A stretch of 5,222 bases of DNA from DASTGO01 sp035719045. Its GTDB lineage: Bacteria > Actinomycetota > Actinomycetes > Actinomycetales > Kineosporiaceae. Shown in pieces: positions 1 through 5,222 of the stretch (the first letter of the stretch is position 1; every line of letters starts with the position of its first letter). The translations under genes were made by a program, and so were the position numbers. The DNA lies in contig DASTGO010000212.1 of the NCBI GenBank assembly GCA_035719045.1, forward strand, positions 1-5,222, written 5' to 3'. Under the pieces are notes generated by a model. The model was not told the origin of the DNA. It searched no databases and saw only the letters and a program-made list of their open reading frames with translations.

Positions 1-2435
1 AGGGCCACCAGGGCGGCCGCCGCCACCAGGACGAGCAGGACCACCTGGAACTGCGGGACGAAGCCGCGTTCCAGGTGCAGGCCCAGCTCGCCGTTGCTGA
101 CCAGCTCCTGGGCGGCGGCGATGGCCCGCTGCTCCTGCGCGGCCGACGGCATCCGGGTGGTCGCCGCGACCATGCTCTCCACGCCGCTGTCCAGCCCGAG
201 CTCGGCCAGCCGGGACGGCGGGAGCACGATCTCGGCGGGCACCACGGCGGCGCCGGACAGGTAGCCGGGAAGGGAGACCGTCCGCCGGCCGAGGGAGCCC
301 CCGCCGTCGCTCAGCCGCTCGATCGTGACCTGCACGGTCCCGTCGGGCTGCAGGGCCTGCCGGGAGTAGACGACCACGCGCCCGGCCCGCAGCGCGGCGA
401 CCGCCCCCGGATCGCGTACCCCGGTGAGGACCGGCGTCGCGGTGCCGTCGTCGACCAGGGCCTGGTACGGCAGGAGCACCCGTCCCCGGTAGGGGTGGCA
501 CCGGTCATCGAGCGGGCCCTCCCCGACCGCCCCGGGCAGCGGCGGCGCCGCGAGCTCCCCCGGGCAGCGCTGCCCGGCGCGGGCCCACGGTGTCACGTTC
601 ACCGAGGGGGCAGCCGCTCCCGTCGTGGCCGGAGCGAGGGCGTCCCGCGGCACCCGCAGCGGCACCGGCTCGGACACCGGGAGCAGCTCCGGCAGCCGGC
701 GGCGCACCTGCTCGGCGTCGCCGGACCGCAGGCCCCCGGGACCGATGGGGATCACCCGGACCACGCCGACCGCCTGCTGCACGTGGTAGTTGCGACGGTC
801 GACGTCGTCCTGGGCGGCGACGTACAGCGTGACGGCGGTCGCCCCGGCCAATGCGGCCATCACCGCGGCCACCGCGGGAGCCGTCCGGCTGCGCTGGCGG
901 GCCGCGTCACGCAGGGCCACCCGAACCGCCACCGGAAGGCGCCGGGCCAGCCGGGCCGCCACGGCCACCGCCGACCCCACCGCGGTGATCAGCCCGATCT
1001 CCCCGATCGCGATGCCGAGGACCACCCGGAACGGGGAGTGCACGGCCGCCGACCACACCGCGAGCCCGGCTCCCGCCACCGCGACGACCAGACCGGTCAC
1101 CGGGACCCGCAGCTGCGGCGGCGCCTGACCACGTGCGCCGTTCAGGGCGGCCACCACGTCGGCGCGGGAGGCCTGCCGGGCCGGCAGCAGGGCCGCGGCC
1201 AGGGCGGTTGCGACGCCGACGGCGACCAGTGCGGCCAGGTCGGCCAGGTGGATGTCCACCCGGGGCGCGTTGGTCAGCCCACGGCCGTGCAGCCAGGCCA
1301 CGGCCCCGGAACCGATCGCGGCCCCGAGCAGGCCCGCGGCGACGGTCCCGATCAGGCCGGCGAACAGGGCGTTGGCCAGGACGACCGCGCGCAACTGGGT
1401 GCGGTGCCCGCCCGCGGCGGCGATCAGGGCCAGGTTCCGGGCGTTGCGCCGGGCGCCGACGGCGAGCGCCGGCCCGGCCATCAGCCCCACCTGGAGCAGG
1501 ACCAGCCCGATCGCCACGACGGTGATCCCGATCAGGTCCGGGGTCCACCGCGAGTACTCCCCACCCAGGCGGCCCTGGTGGGCGTAGTACGGGACCTGGT
1601 CCGGGGGCGGCGGGTCGAGCAGGACGGTGCGGCTGGTCACCAGGACGCCGAGGGCGTTGAGCTTCTGCACCTGGTCCCAGCCGATCGGTTCCCGGCCGAT
1701 CACGTACCAGGTGGCGGCGCGGGCGTTGGCCGCGGACAGGGCCGTCGGGACGAGGTCCCCGGGGCGGCCGATCAGCTGGTCCCGGCCGTACACGGCGGGG
1801 CGGACCACCCCGACGACGGTGAGGGTCCGGGCCGGGGAGTCCGGGGTGATCGCGCCGGCGGGCATGGCCAGGGTGGAGCCGACGTCGAGCCCGTAGGCCC
1901 GGGCGGTCCCGTCCGGGACGGCGATCTCGCCCGCGGCGATCGGGGCGCGCCCGCGCAGTTGCGTGTAGAGGCCCGCCAGACCGGGGTCGGCGTAGTCCAG
2001 TTCCCGCAGCCCCACCGGGACCGCGAGGTCTCCGGCGCGCGGCCAGTGCCTCGGGGTCCAGGTGAGGTCGCGGACCAGGCGGTCGGCCGACGGCACCCCG
2101 GCGGCGAGCAGTTCCCGGGCCTGCGCCACGGGCACGGCCGGGGGCGGTGTCCCGATGTTCAGGCCCGGCACATGGTTGAGGGCGTCCGGTGCCTGGAACA
2201 GCGGGATTCCGGGGTTCAGCCCCTCCAGCCGGGCCTGGGCGTACCGGCCGAGGGTGACGGCCACCTGGTCGCGCGGTTCGAGCTGGTCGGACCGGTAGAC
2301 CACGTCGACGGTGACCGCGGCCAGCACCGGCAGCCCGATCAGGAGGGCGATCAGCAGGGACCGGGCCCGGGAGCGGGCGGTGTCCCGGCGGGCGATCCGC
2401 AGCGCGAGCCGCCAGGTGGCGGCCAGGCCGGTCAC
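1..2435 (-). CDS. FtsX/MacB-type ABC transporter permease, C-terminus cut off by the window edge
   Basis: Membrane subunit of an ABC system whose ATPase is encoded just upstream. I translated it by hand from a GTG at 2435: 811 uninterrupted codons to the left edge, with no stop. Membrane segments lie at about residues 26-46, 300-327, 350-376, 398-417, 445-461, 470-493 and 515-540, and another begins at about 797 and is cut. A large extracytoplasmic domain (about 47-298) follows TM1 and a second (about 541-796) follows TM7. This is the duplicated layout of long FtsX permeases (FtsX and MacB periplasmic-core families). PARQASRADVVAAL at 418-431 is the usual segment closing an FtsX unit. Only the last FtsX helices should be missing. 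The second outer domain has two cysteines, C624 and C646, that could form a disulfide. The GTG overlaps the ATPase stop as GTGA, so translation is probably coupled; the GGGCGGGA stretch just upstream could serve as ribosome site. Substrate is unknown; drug or peptide resistance and envelope functions are both known for the family. Confidence 0.93.
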   Translation of the reverse strand, partial: MTGLAATWRLALRIARRDTARSRARSLLIALLIGLPVLAAVTVDVVYRSDQLEPRDQVAVTLGRYAQARLEGLNPGIPLFQAPDALNHVPGLNIGTPPPAVPVAQARELLAAGVPSADRLVRDLTWTPRHWPRAGDLAVPVGLRELDYADPGLAGLYTQLRGRAPIAAGEIAVPDGTARAYGLDVGSTLAMPAGAITPDSPARTLTVVGVVRPAVYGRDQLIGRPGDLVPTALSAANARAATWYVIGREPIGWDQVQKLNALGVLVTSRTVLLDPPPPDQVPYYAHQGRLGGEYSRWTPDLIGITVVAIGLVLLQVGLMAGPALAVGARRNARNLALIAAAGGHRTQLRAVVLANALFAGLIGTVAAGLLGAAIGSGAVAWLHGRGLTNAPRVDIHLADLAALVAVGVATALAAALLPARQASRADVVAALNGARGQAPPQLRVPVTGLVVAVAGAGLAVWSAAVHSPFRVVLGIAIGEIGLITAVGSAVAVAARLARRLPVAVRVALRDAARQRSRTAPAVAAVMAALAGATAVTLYVAAQDDVDRRNYHVQQAVGVVRVIPIGPGGLRSGDAEQVRRRLPELLPVSEPVPLRVPRDALAPATTGAAAPSVNVTPWARAGQRCPGELAAPPLPGAVGEGPLDDRCHPYRGRVLLPYQALVDDGTATPVLTGVRDPGAVAALRAGRVVVYSRQALQPDGTVQVTIERLSDGGGSLGRRTVSLPGYLSGAAVVPAEIVLPPSRLAELGLDSGVESMVAATTRMPSAAQEQRAIAAAQELVSNGELGLHLERGFVPQFQVVLLVLVAAAALVA

Positions 2436-3172
2436 GAGGCGTCCCGCCCGCCGGCCAGCAGCGACTCCGGGCGGTCGTTCGCCGTGGCGTCCACGACCGT
2501 GCCGTCCCGCAGGAACACCACGCGGTCCGCCCAGGCGGCGTGCCGGGCGTCGTGGGTGACCAGCAGTCCGGCGGCGCCGGCGTCCACCCGGGTGCGCAGC
2601 AGGCGCAGGATCTGCTCACCGGTCCCGGAGTCGAGCGCGCCGGTCGGCTCGTCGGCGAGGACCAGCCGGCGCGGTCCGACCAGGGCCCGGGCGATCGCGA
2701 CCCGCTGCTGCTGCCCGCCGGACATCTCGTCGGGGAACCGGTCGGCCAGGTCCGCCAGGTCGACCTCGGCCAGGGCGGACAGGGCCTCCTGCCGGGCCTG
2801 GCGCACGCCGACCCCGTCCAGTTCGCGCGGCAGCATGACGTTCTCGACCGCGGTCAGGGCGGGGATGAGGTTGAGGTCCTGGAAGACATAGCCGACGGTG
2901 CGGCGGCGCAGTGCGGCCCGGGCCCGGGTGGACAGCAGCCCGAGGCTCACCCCGTCCACCTCGACGTTGCCGGTGGTCGGCGTGTCCAGGCCGCCCGCCA
3001 CGTGCAGCAGCGTCGACTTGCCGGACCCCGAGGGGCCCATCACCGCGACGAGTTCCCCGGACCGGATCTCCAGGCTCACCCCGCGCAGGGCCTGCACCTC
3101 CAGCTGACCCTGCCGGTGCGTCCGCCCGACCTGGCCCAGCCGCAGCAGCGGGGTGGTCTCGGTGGCGATCAC
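2432..3172 (-). CDS. ABC transporter ATP-binding protein, LolD/MacB class
   Basis: Cytoplasmic ATPase that should drive the FtsX-type permease encoded downstream; 246 residues, a normal length for the class. Visible motifs in order are Walker A GPSGSGKST (46-54), Q-loop glutamine Q98 in VFQDLNL, signature MSGGQQQR (150-157), Walker B LVLADEP (170-176) followed by the D-loop TGALD (177-181), and the switch histidine H207 in THD. All catalytic residues are present, so the protein looks active. ADEPTGALD and the LNLIPALTAVENV segment after the Q-loop are typical of COG1136 proteins (LolD, MacB, FtsE relatives) that pair with FtsX permeases. The start is the GTG at 3172: it overlaps the padR stop as GTGA, and homology to the family begins within a few residues. 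No ATG lies between this point and the first conserved strand. The stop overlaps the permease start in the same way, so the three genes form one translationally coupled operon. Confidence 0.96.
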   Translation of the reverse strand: MIATETTPLLRLGQVGRTHRQGQLEVQALRGVSLEIRSGELVAVMGPSGSGKSTLLHVAGGLDTPTTGNVEVDGVSLGLLSTRARAALRRRTVGYVFQDLNLIPALTAVENVMLPRELDGVGVRQARQEALSALAEVDLADLADRFPDEMSGGQQQRVAIARALVGPRRLVLADEPTGALDSGTGEQILRLLRTRVDAGAAGLLVTHDARHAAWADRVVFLRDGTVVDATANDRPESLLAGGRDAS

Positions 3173-3834
3173 CGGGCAACCCCCGTGCGGGCGCGTGCCC
3201 CCGCCGCCGAAGGTGCACCGGCCGTCCCCTGCGCGGCCGGTGCACCTTCGGGCTGGTCGTCGTCCCCGTTCCCCTCCGACCGGGAACGTCGACCAGGTGC
3301 GGCGGCCCGGCCGGCACGCCGGGCGATCCGCTGTTCGGCGTGGTCCAGCCAGCGGACCTCGGCCTCCACGGCGTAGATCAGGCTGTCCACCACCAGCAGC
3401 CAGGCCAGGTCCTGCGGATCCGGCGGGTCCGGGATCCGGGCCTTGAGCCGGGTGTACTCCTGCAGGGCGCGCATGCTCTCGCTGCGCTGTCGCTGGACCA
3501 CGGCCGCGACGTCGACCCCGTCGGAGGTGATCGCCAGCGCCAGCTTGATCGCCAGCTCGTCGCGGGTCGGAGTGCCCCGCTCGACCGGGGTCAGCCACCA
3601 GCGGTCCAGCGCGGTGCGGCCGGAGTCGGTCAGCGCGTACAGCACGGATCCGTCCTCGCGGCGGTCGGTCTCGTCGACCAGCCCGTCCCGCTGCAGCCGG
3701 CCGAGGGTGGTGTAGACCTGCCCGATGTTCAGGGGCCAGGTGCCCCCGGTCCGCTGTTCGAATTCCTGGCGGAGCTGGTAGCCGTACATCGGGCCCTCGC
3801 CGAGCAGGGCGAGCAGACCTTGGCGGATCGACAT
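3169..3834 (-). CDS. PadR-family transcriptional repressor, first gene of the ABC operon
   Basis: DNA-binding regulator of 221 residues. Residues 1-80 form the PadR winged helix: GLLALLGEGPMYGYQL (6-21), then the recognition region LNIGQVYTTLGRLQRDGLV (35-53) and the wing RREDGSVLYALTDSG (58-72). Residues about 90-172 are the helical dimerisation domain (Vir_act_alpha_C type), with WLLVVDSLIYAVEAEVRWLD near its end. From about 175 to 221 the chain is a low-complexity Ala/Gly/Pro/Arg tail, unusual for the family, and its DNA contains a strong hairpin. The start at 3834 is chosen because it gives the standard N-terminus and has AAGGGGGG just upstream. An in-frame ATG at 3912 would add 26 atypical residues. 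PadR proteins next to transporters, such as LmrR, commonly repress their own operon and respond to the exported compound. Two palindromes upstream fit that role here; the ligand is unknown. Confidence 0.93.
   Translation of the reverse strand: MSIRQGLLALLGEGPMYGYQLRQEFEQRTGGTWPLNIGQVYTTLGRLQRDGLVDETDRREDGSVLYALTDSGRTALDRWWLTPVERGTPTRDELAIKLALAITSDGVDVAAVVQRQRSESMRALQEYTRLKARIPDPPDPQDLAWLLVVDSLIYAVEAEVRWLDHAEQRIARRAGRAAAPGRRSRSEGNGDDDQPEGAPAAQGTAGAPSAAGARARTGVAR
3207..3251 (-). repeat. Perfect hairpin (18-bp stem, 9-nt loop) inside the 3' end of the padR gene
   Basis: Bases 3207-3224 and 3234-3251 are exact reverse complements around the 9-base loop 3225-3233. Both arms contain the core GGTGCACC. 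The hairpin encodes part of the unusual low-complexity tail of PadR and ends 35 bases before the GTG of the ATPase gene. It has no T-run after it on either strand, so it is not a standard intrinsic terminator. In the mRNA it would be very stable and could slow ribosomes or polymerase, protect 3'-truncated mRNA, or be a small palindromic repeat inserted into the gene end. The function is inference; the pairing is exact. Confidence 0.85.
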
Positions 3835-3837
3835 GGT

Positions 3838-3845
3838 CCCCCCTT
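3838..3845 (-). promoter_or_regulatory. Ribosome binding site deciding the padR start
   Basis: On the minus strand AAGGGGGG is followed by ACC and the ATG at 3834. The purine run resembles the Shine-Dalgarno core although its spacing is short. It favours the ATG at 3834 over the in-frame ATG at 3912, where the extra protein sequence does not look like a PadR N-terminus. Confidence 0.6.
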
Positions 3846-3921
3846 GTCGCGTTGTCTGCCGTTCCGGGACCTGCCCGGTGACGGCACCGCCCGGTGGGCG
3901 GGCGCGGCGCACGGCAAGGGC

Positions 3922-3932
3922 ATACCGGGTAT
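3922..3932. promoter_or_regulatory. Operator palindrome, downstream copy
   Basis: ATACCGGGTAT is an 11-base dyad (ATACC, one central base, GGTAT), extended to 13 by C at 3921 and G at 3933. It is identical to the copy at 3950-3960, with centres 28 bases apart. Both copies are followed on the plus strand by G(T/C)AGTGA, so the unit is really an 18-base direct repeat with one mismatch (3922-3939 and 3950-3967). AT-containing dyads stand out in this GC-rich DNA. It falls just downstream of the predicted start of padR transcription, where a bound repressor would block the polymerase. PadR as the binding protein is inferred from adjacency. Confidence 0.7.
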
Positions 3933-3946
3933 GTAGTGATGGGCAA

Positions 3947-3974
3947 GCTATACCGGGTATGCAGTGACCGTCAA
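3947..3974 (-). promoter_or_regulatory. Predicted housekeeping-sigma promoter of the padR-ABC operon
   Basis: On the minus strand a -35 element TTGACG (3969-3974) and a -10 element TATAGC (3947-3952) are separated by 16 bases. This is close to the actinobacterial housekeeping pattern, though the last base of the -10 is not T. Transcription would start near 3940, giving a leader of about 106 bases before the padR ATG. That leader is GC-rich and holds a small perfect hairpin (6-bp stem, 3-base loop, 3887-3901). The palindrome at 3950-3960 fills much of the spacer and overlaps the -10, an ideal position for repression. The elements were found by eye only. Confidence 0.6.
3950..3960. promoter_or_regulatory. 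Operator palindrome, upstream copy overlapping the -10 element
   Basis: Second exact copy of ATACCGGGTAT, with its centre at 3955. It lies between the -35 and -10 elements of the predicted promoter and shares three bases with the -10. Binding here would exclude RNA polymerase. Only the padR operon is a likely target, because the gene on the other side (the quinone oxidoreductase) points towards this region and ends 45 bases away. Confidence 0.72.
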
Positions 3975-4005
3975 AGTGACTCCGCCGACGATCGGGAGCC
4001 GCCGG

Positions 4006-4986
4006 TCAGCCGACGGTGAGCAGCACCTTGCCGACGTGCGCGGAGGACTCCACGAGCCGGTGGGCCTCGGCCGCCCGCTCCAGCGGGAGCCGGGTGTGGA
4101 TCACCGGCCGGACGGTCCCGGCAGCGACCAGCGGCCACACGTGTTCCCGGACGCTGGCCACGATCAGGGCCTTCTCGTCCGCCGGCCGGGCCCGCAGCGA
4201 CGTGGCCAGCACCGCCGCCCGCTTGTTCAGCAGTGCACCGAGGTCCAGTTCGGCGCGGGCGCCGCCCTGCAGCCCGATCACGACGAGGCGGCCGTTCGTC
4301 GCCAGCACCTCGACGTTGCGGGCCAGGTACTTCGCGCCCATGTTGTCCAGCACCACGTCGGCGCCGTGACCGCCGGTGGCCTCCCGGACGACGGCGACGA
4401 AGTCCTGCTCGCGGTAGTCGACCAGGATCGACGCGCCGAGCTCCGCGCACCGGGCCAGCTTCTGCGCCGATCCGGCGGTCACCGCGACCTGGGCGCCGAC
4501 GTGATGGGCGAGCTGGATCGCGGTGGTCCCGATCCCGCCGGCCCCGCCGTGCACCAGGAGGGTCTCGCCGGGCTGCAACCCGGCCAGCATGAAGACGTTG
4601 CTCCACACCGTGCAGGTGGTCTCGGGCAGGGCAGCGGCGTCGGCCAGGTCCAGCCCGTCCGGGACCGGCAGCAGCTGGCCCGCCGGGACGGCGACGCGCT
4701 CGGCGTACCCGCCACCGGACAGTAGCGCGGCCACCCGGTCACCCACCGACCAGCCCTCGACCCCCGGCCCGACCTCGACGACCGTTCCGCTGGCCTCCAG
4801 ACCGGGCCACTGCGGCGCGCCCGGCGGCGGCGGGTAGAACCCCCGGCGCTGCAGCAGGTCAGCCCGGTTGACCGCGCTCGCGGCCACCTGCAGGACCACC
4901 TCGCCCGCCCCGGCGACGGGATCGGGGACCTCGGCCGGCGCGAGCACCTCCGGCCCGCCGGGCTCGGTGATGACGACCGCCTTCAT
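4006..4986 (-). CDS. NAD(P)H quinone oxidoreductase, PIG3 type, zinc-free MDR family
   Basis: Cytoplasmic medium-chain dehydrogenase/reductase of 326 residues, the usual length. It should reduce quinones or similar electrophilic carbonyl compounds using NADPH. The N-terminal GroES-like domain carries NRADLLQRRGFYPPPPG (40-56), the hallmark of bacterial PIG3-type enzymes, and GLEASGTVVEVGPGV (62-76). The Rossmann part has HGGAGGIGTTAIQLA (146-160), with the glycine-rich nucleotide loop at 148-153. VVLDNMGAKYLARN (211-224) and NGRLVVIGLQGG (231-242) follow, with the C-terminal VGKVLLTVG. The cysteines and histidines of zinc dehydrogenases are absent. The start at 4986 gives the standard MKAVVI N-terminus. 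The open frame continues upstream to 5199, but that stretch runs antisense through the neighbouring gene and into the duplicated segment, so it is not coding. It is separated from the padR operon by 171 bases with no clear terminator, and probably does not share its function. Confidence 0.96.
   Translation of the reverse strand: MKAVVITEPGGPEVLAPAEVPDPVAGAGEVVLQVAASAVNRADLLQRRGFYPPPPGAPQWPGLEASGTVVEVGPGVEGWSVGDRVAALLSGGGYAERVAVPAGQLLPVPDGLDLADAAALPETTCTVWSNVFMLAGLQPGETLLVHGGAGGIGTTAIQLAHHVGAQVAVTAGSAQKLARCAELGASILVDYREQDFVAVVREATGGHGADVVLDNMGAKYLARNVEVLATNGRLVVIGLQGGARAELDLGALLNKRAAVLATSLRARPADEKALIVASVREHVWPLVAAGTVRPVIHTRLPLERAAEAHRLVESSAHVGKVLLTVG
4500..4576 (-). repeat. Source arm of a 77-bp perfect inverted repeat, within the quinone oxidoreductase gene
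   Basis: These 77 bases are the exact reverse complement of 5146-5222. They code for about residues 138-162 of the oxidoreductase, including the glycine-rich nucleotide loop. Here the sequence fits its gene in frame without interruption, so this is the original copy and the arm at the window end is the derived one. Confidence 0.97.
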
Positions 4987-4993
4987 GCGCCGA

Positions 4994-4999
4994 ACTCTA
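4994..4999 (-). promoter_or_regulatory. Possible -10 element for leaderless transcription of the quinone oxidoreductase gene
   Basis: On the minus strand TAGAGT, which fits the actinobacterial TANNNT pattern, is followed by 7 bases and then the ATG at 4986. Transcription would thus start at or next to the start codon. No Shine-Dalgarno sequence is visible before this ATG, which agrees with a leaderless mRNA. No convincing -35 element lies upstream, so the call is tentative. Confidence 0.4.
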
Positions 5000-5041
5000 G
5001 GGGCGGCCGTACACCCCGCCCGGCGCGGCACACGGGTGACC

Positions 5042-5146
5042 TCACCGGTGCCCGGGGCCCGCGAGCCGCAGCCGGGCGGTGACCAGGTCGGCCGGGGTGT
5101 CGAGGTCGAAGGACTCGCCGGCGGTGACGGGGACCTCGACCACCCG
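5042..5146 (-). CDS. C-terminal fragment of a MobA/MocA-like nucleotidyltransferase
   Basis: The last 34 residues and the stop codon of a gene entering from the right. The end FDLDTPADLVTARLRL matches the closing DIDTPEDL-type motif of NTP-transferase proteins such as molybdenum-cofactor guanylyl- or cytidylyltransferases, where a beta strand and the final helix pack on the Rossmann-like core. VVEVPV before it fits the preceding strand. The frame stays open up to 5221, but from 5146 outward the DNA is a copy of the oxidoreductase gene read antisense, so the true upstream coding sequence is absent. A few residues past the junction (AGL) may still be genuine through shared bases. The stop lies 55 bases before the oxidoreductase start. 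The exact subfamily cannot be set from 34 residues. Confidence 0.6.
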   Translation of the reverse strand, partial: RVVEVPVTAGESFDLDTPADLVTARLRLAGPGHR

Positions 5147-5222
5147 CAGCCCGGCGAGACCCTCCTGGTGCACGGCGGGGCCGGCGGGATCGGGACCACC
5201 GCGATCCAGCTCGCCCATCACG
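5146..5222 (+). repeat. Terminal inverted copy of part of the quinone oxidoreductase gene (probable fold-back chimera)
   Basis: Perfect reverse complement of 4500-4576 over 77 bases, ending exactly at the last base of the window; 569 bases separate the arms. On the plus strand it reads in sense as oxidoreductase residues from QPGETLLVHGG through the glycine loop to AIQLAHH. It breaks into the nucleotidyltransferase fragment with no insertion-sequence end or target duplication. This is the pattern left by template switching during amplification or by a misassembled contig end. It should not be annotated as a second oxidoreductase gene. Confidence 0.95.

Noticed and set aside
907..2619. 570-codon minus-strand open frame overlapping the permease in another frame
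   Set aside because: It is an Arg/Pro/Gly-rich out-of-frame shadow; the frame starting at the GTG at 2435 carries the FtsX-type sequence.
75..2891. 938-codon open frame on the plus strand
   Set aside because: It is antisense to the permease and ATPase genes, which show clear family motifs and membrane segments. Its protein is low-complexity Gly/Arg/Pro/His with no recognisable domain. Such long mirror frames are expected in DNA with GC-rich third positions.
3835..3912. N-terminal extension of PadR by 26 residues, to an ATG at 3912
   Set aside because: The added residues do not resemble PadR N-termini, and a purine-rich ribosome site stands directly before the ATG at 3834.
3968..4005. Intrinsic terminator after the oxidoreductase gene
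   Set aside because: Only short imperfect GC-rich pairings are seen, with no T-run; the evidence is too weak to call a terminator.
3964..4725. 253-codon open frame on the plus strand
   Set aside because: It is antisense to the quinone oxidoreductase gene and has no family features.
4987..5199. Upstream extension of the oxidoreductase frame by 71 residues, to an ATG at 5199
   Set aside because: The extension passes antisense or out of frame through the nucleotidyltransferase end and into the duplicated arm; its ATG lies inside the inverted copy. The standard MKAVVI N-terminus begins at 4986.
5146..5222. Second, plus-strand quinone oxidoreductase gene entering at the right edge
   Set aside because: It is base-for-base identical to part of the neighbouring gene and starts abruptly inside another gene, so it is a copied fragment or artefact rather than an independent gene.
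1..5222. CRISPR array, tRNA, rRNA, insertion sequence or attachment site
   Set aside because: I saw no regularly spaced repeats, cloverleaf-like RNA sequence, transposase motifs or paired element ends.

Overview
This is a high-GC window (well above 65 % G+C, with codon third positions dominated by G and C). The short GTGA start/stop overlaps and a possible leaderless start point to an actinobacterium; I cannot name a genus. Every gene I can support lies on the minus strand, so the window is read from right to left.

Layout from the right end. (1) 5042-5146 is the C-terminal tail of a nucleotidyltransferase resembling the MobA/MocA group. Its upstream part is replaced by a copy of another gene. 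(2) 5146-5222 is an exact inverted copy, 77 bp, of 4500-4576 inside the next gene. It runs to the last base of the window and is most simply a fold-back chimera at a contig end. (3) 4006-4986 is a complete zinc-free quinone oxidoreductase of the PIG3 type. (4) 3835-4005 is a 171-bp regulatory region with a good promoter and two identical 11-bp palindromes. (5) 1-3834 is a three-gene operon: a PadR-family repressor, a LolD/MacB-class ABC ATPase and an FtsX/MacB-type permease. Each junction overlaps by 4 bases (GTGA). The permease runs off the left edge.

How it works together (inference from the families). The ATPase and permease form a mechanotransmission-type or efflux ABC system in the cell membrane, of the kind linked to antibiotic or peptide resistance or envelope lipid/protein handling. 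The PadR protein most likely represses its own operon through the two palindromes, one of which overlaps the -10 element, and is released by a ligand. This is the LmrR-like arrangement of a small-molecule-sensing repressor next to its transporter. The substrate cannot be read from the sequence.

No mobile element, CRISPR array, tRNA or rRNA is visible. The observations most worth a second look are the terminal inverted copy, the paired operator, and a perfect 18-bp-stem hairpin inside the 3' end of the padR gene. I do not see an undescribed multi-gene system here.
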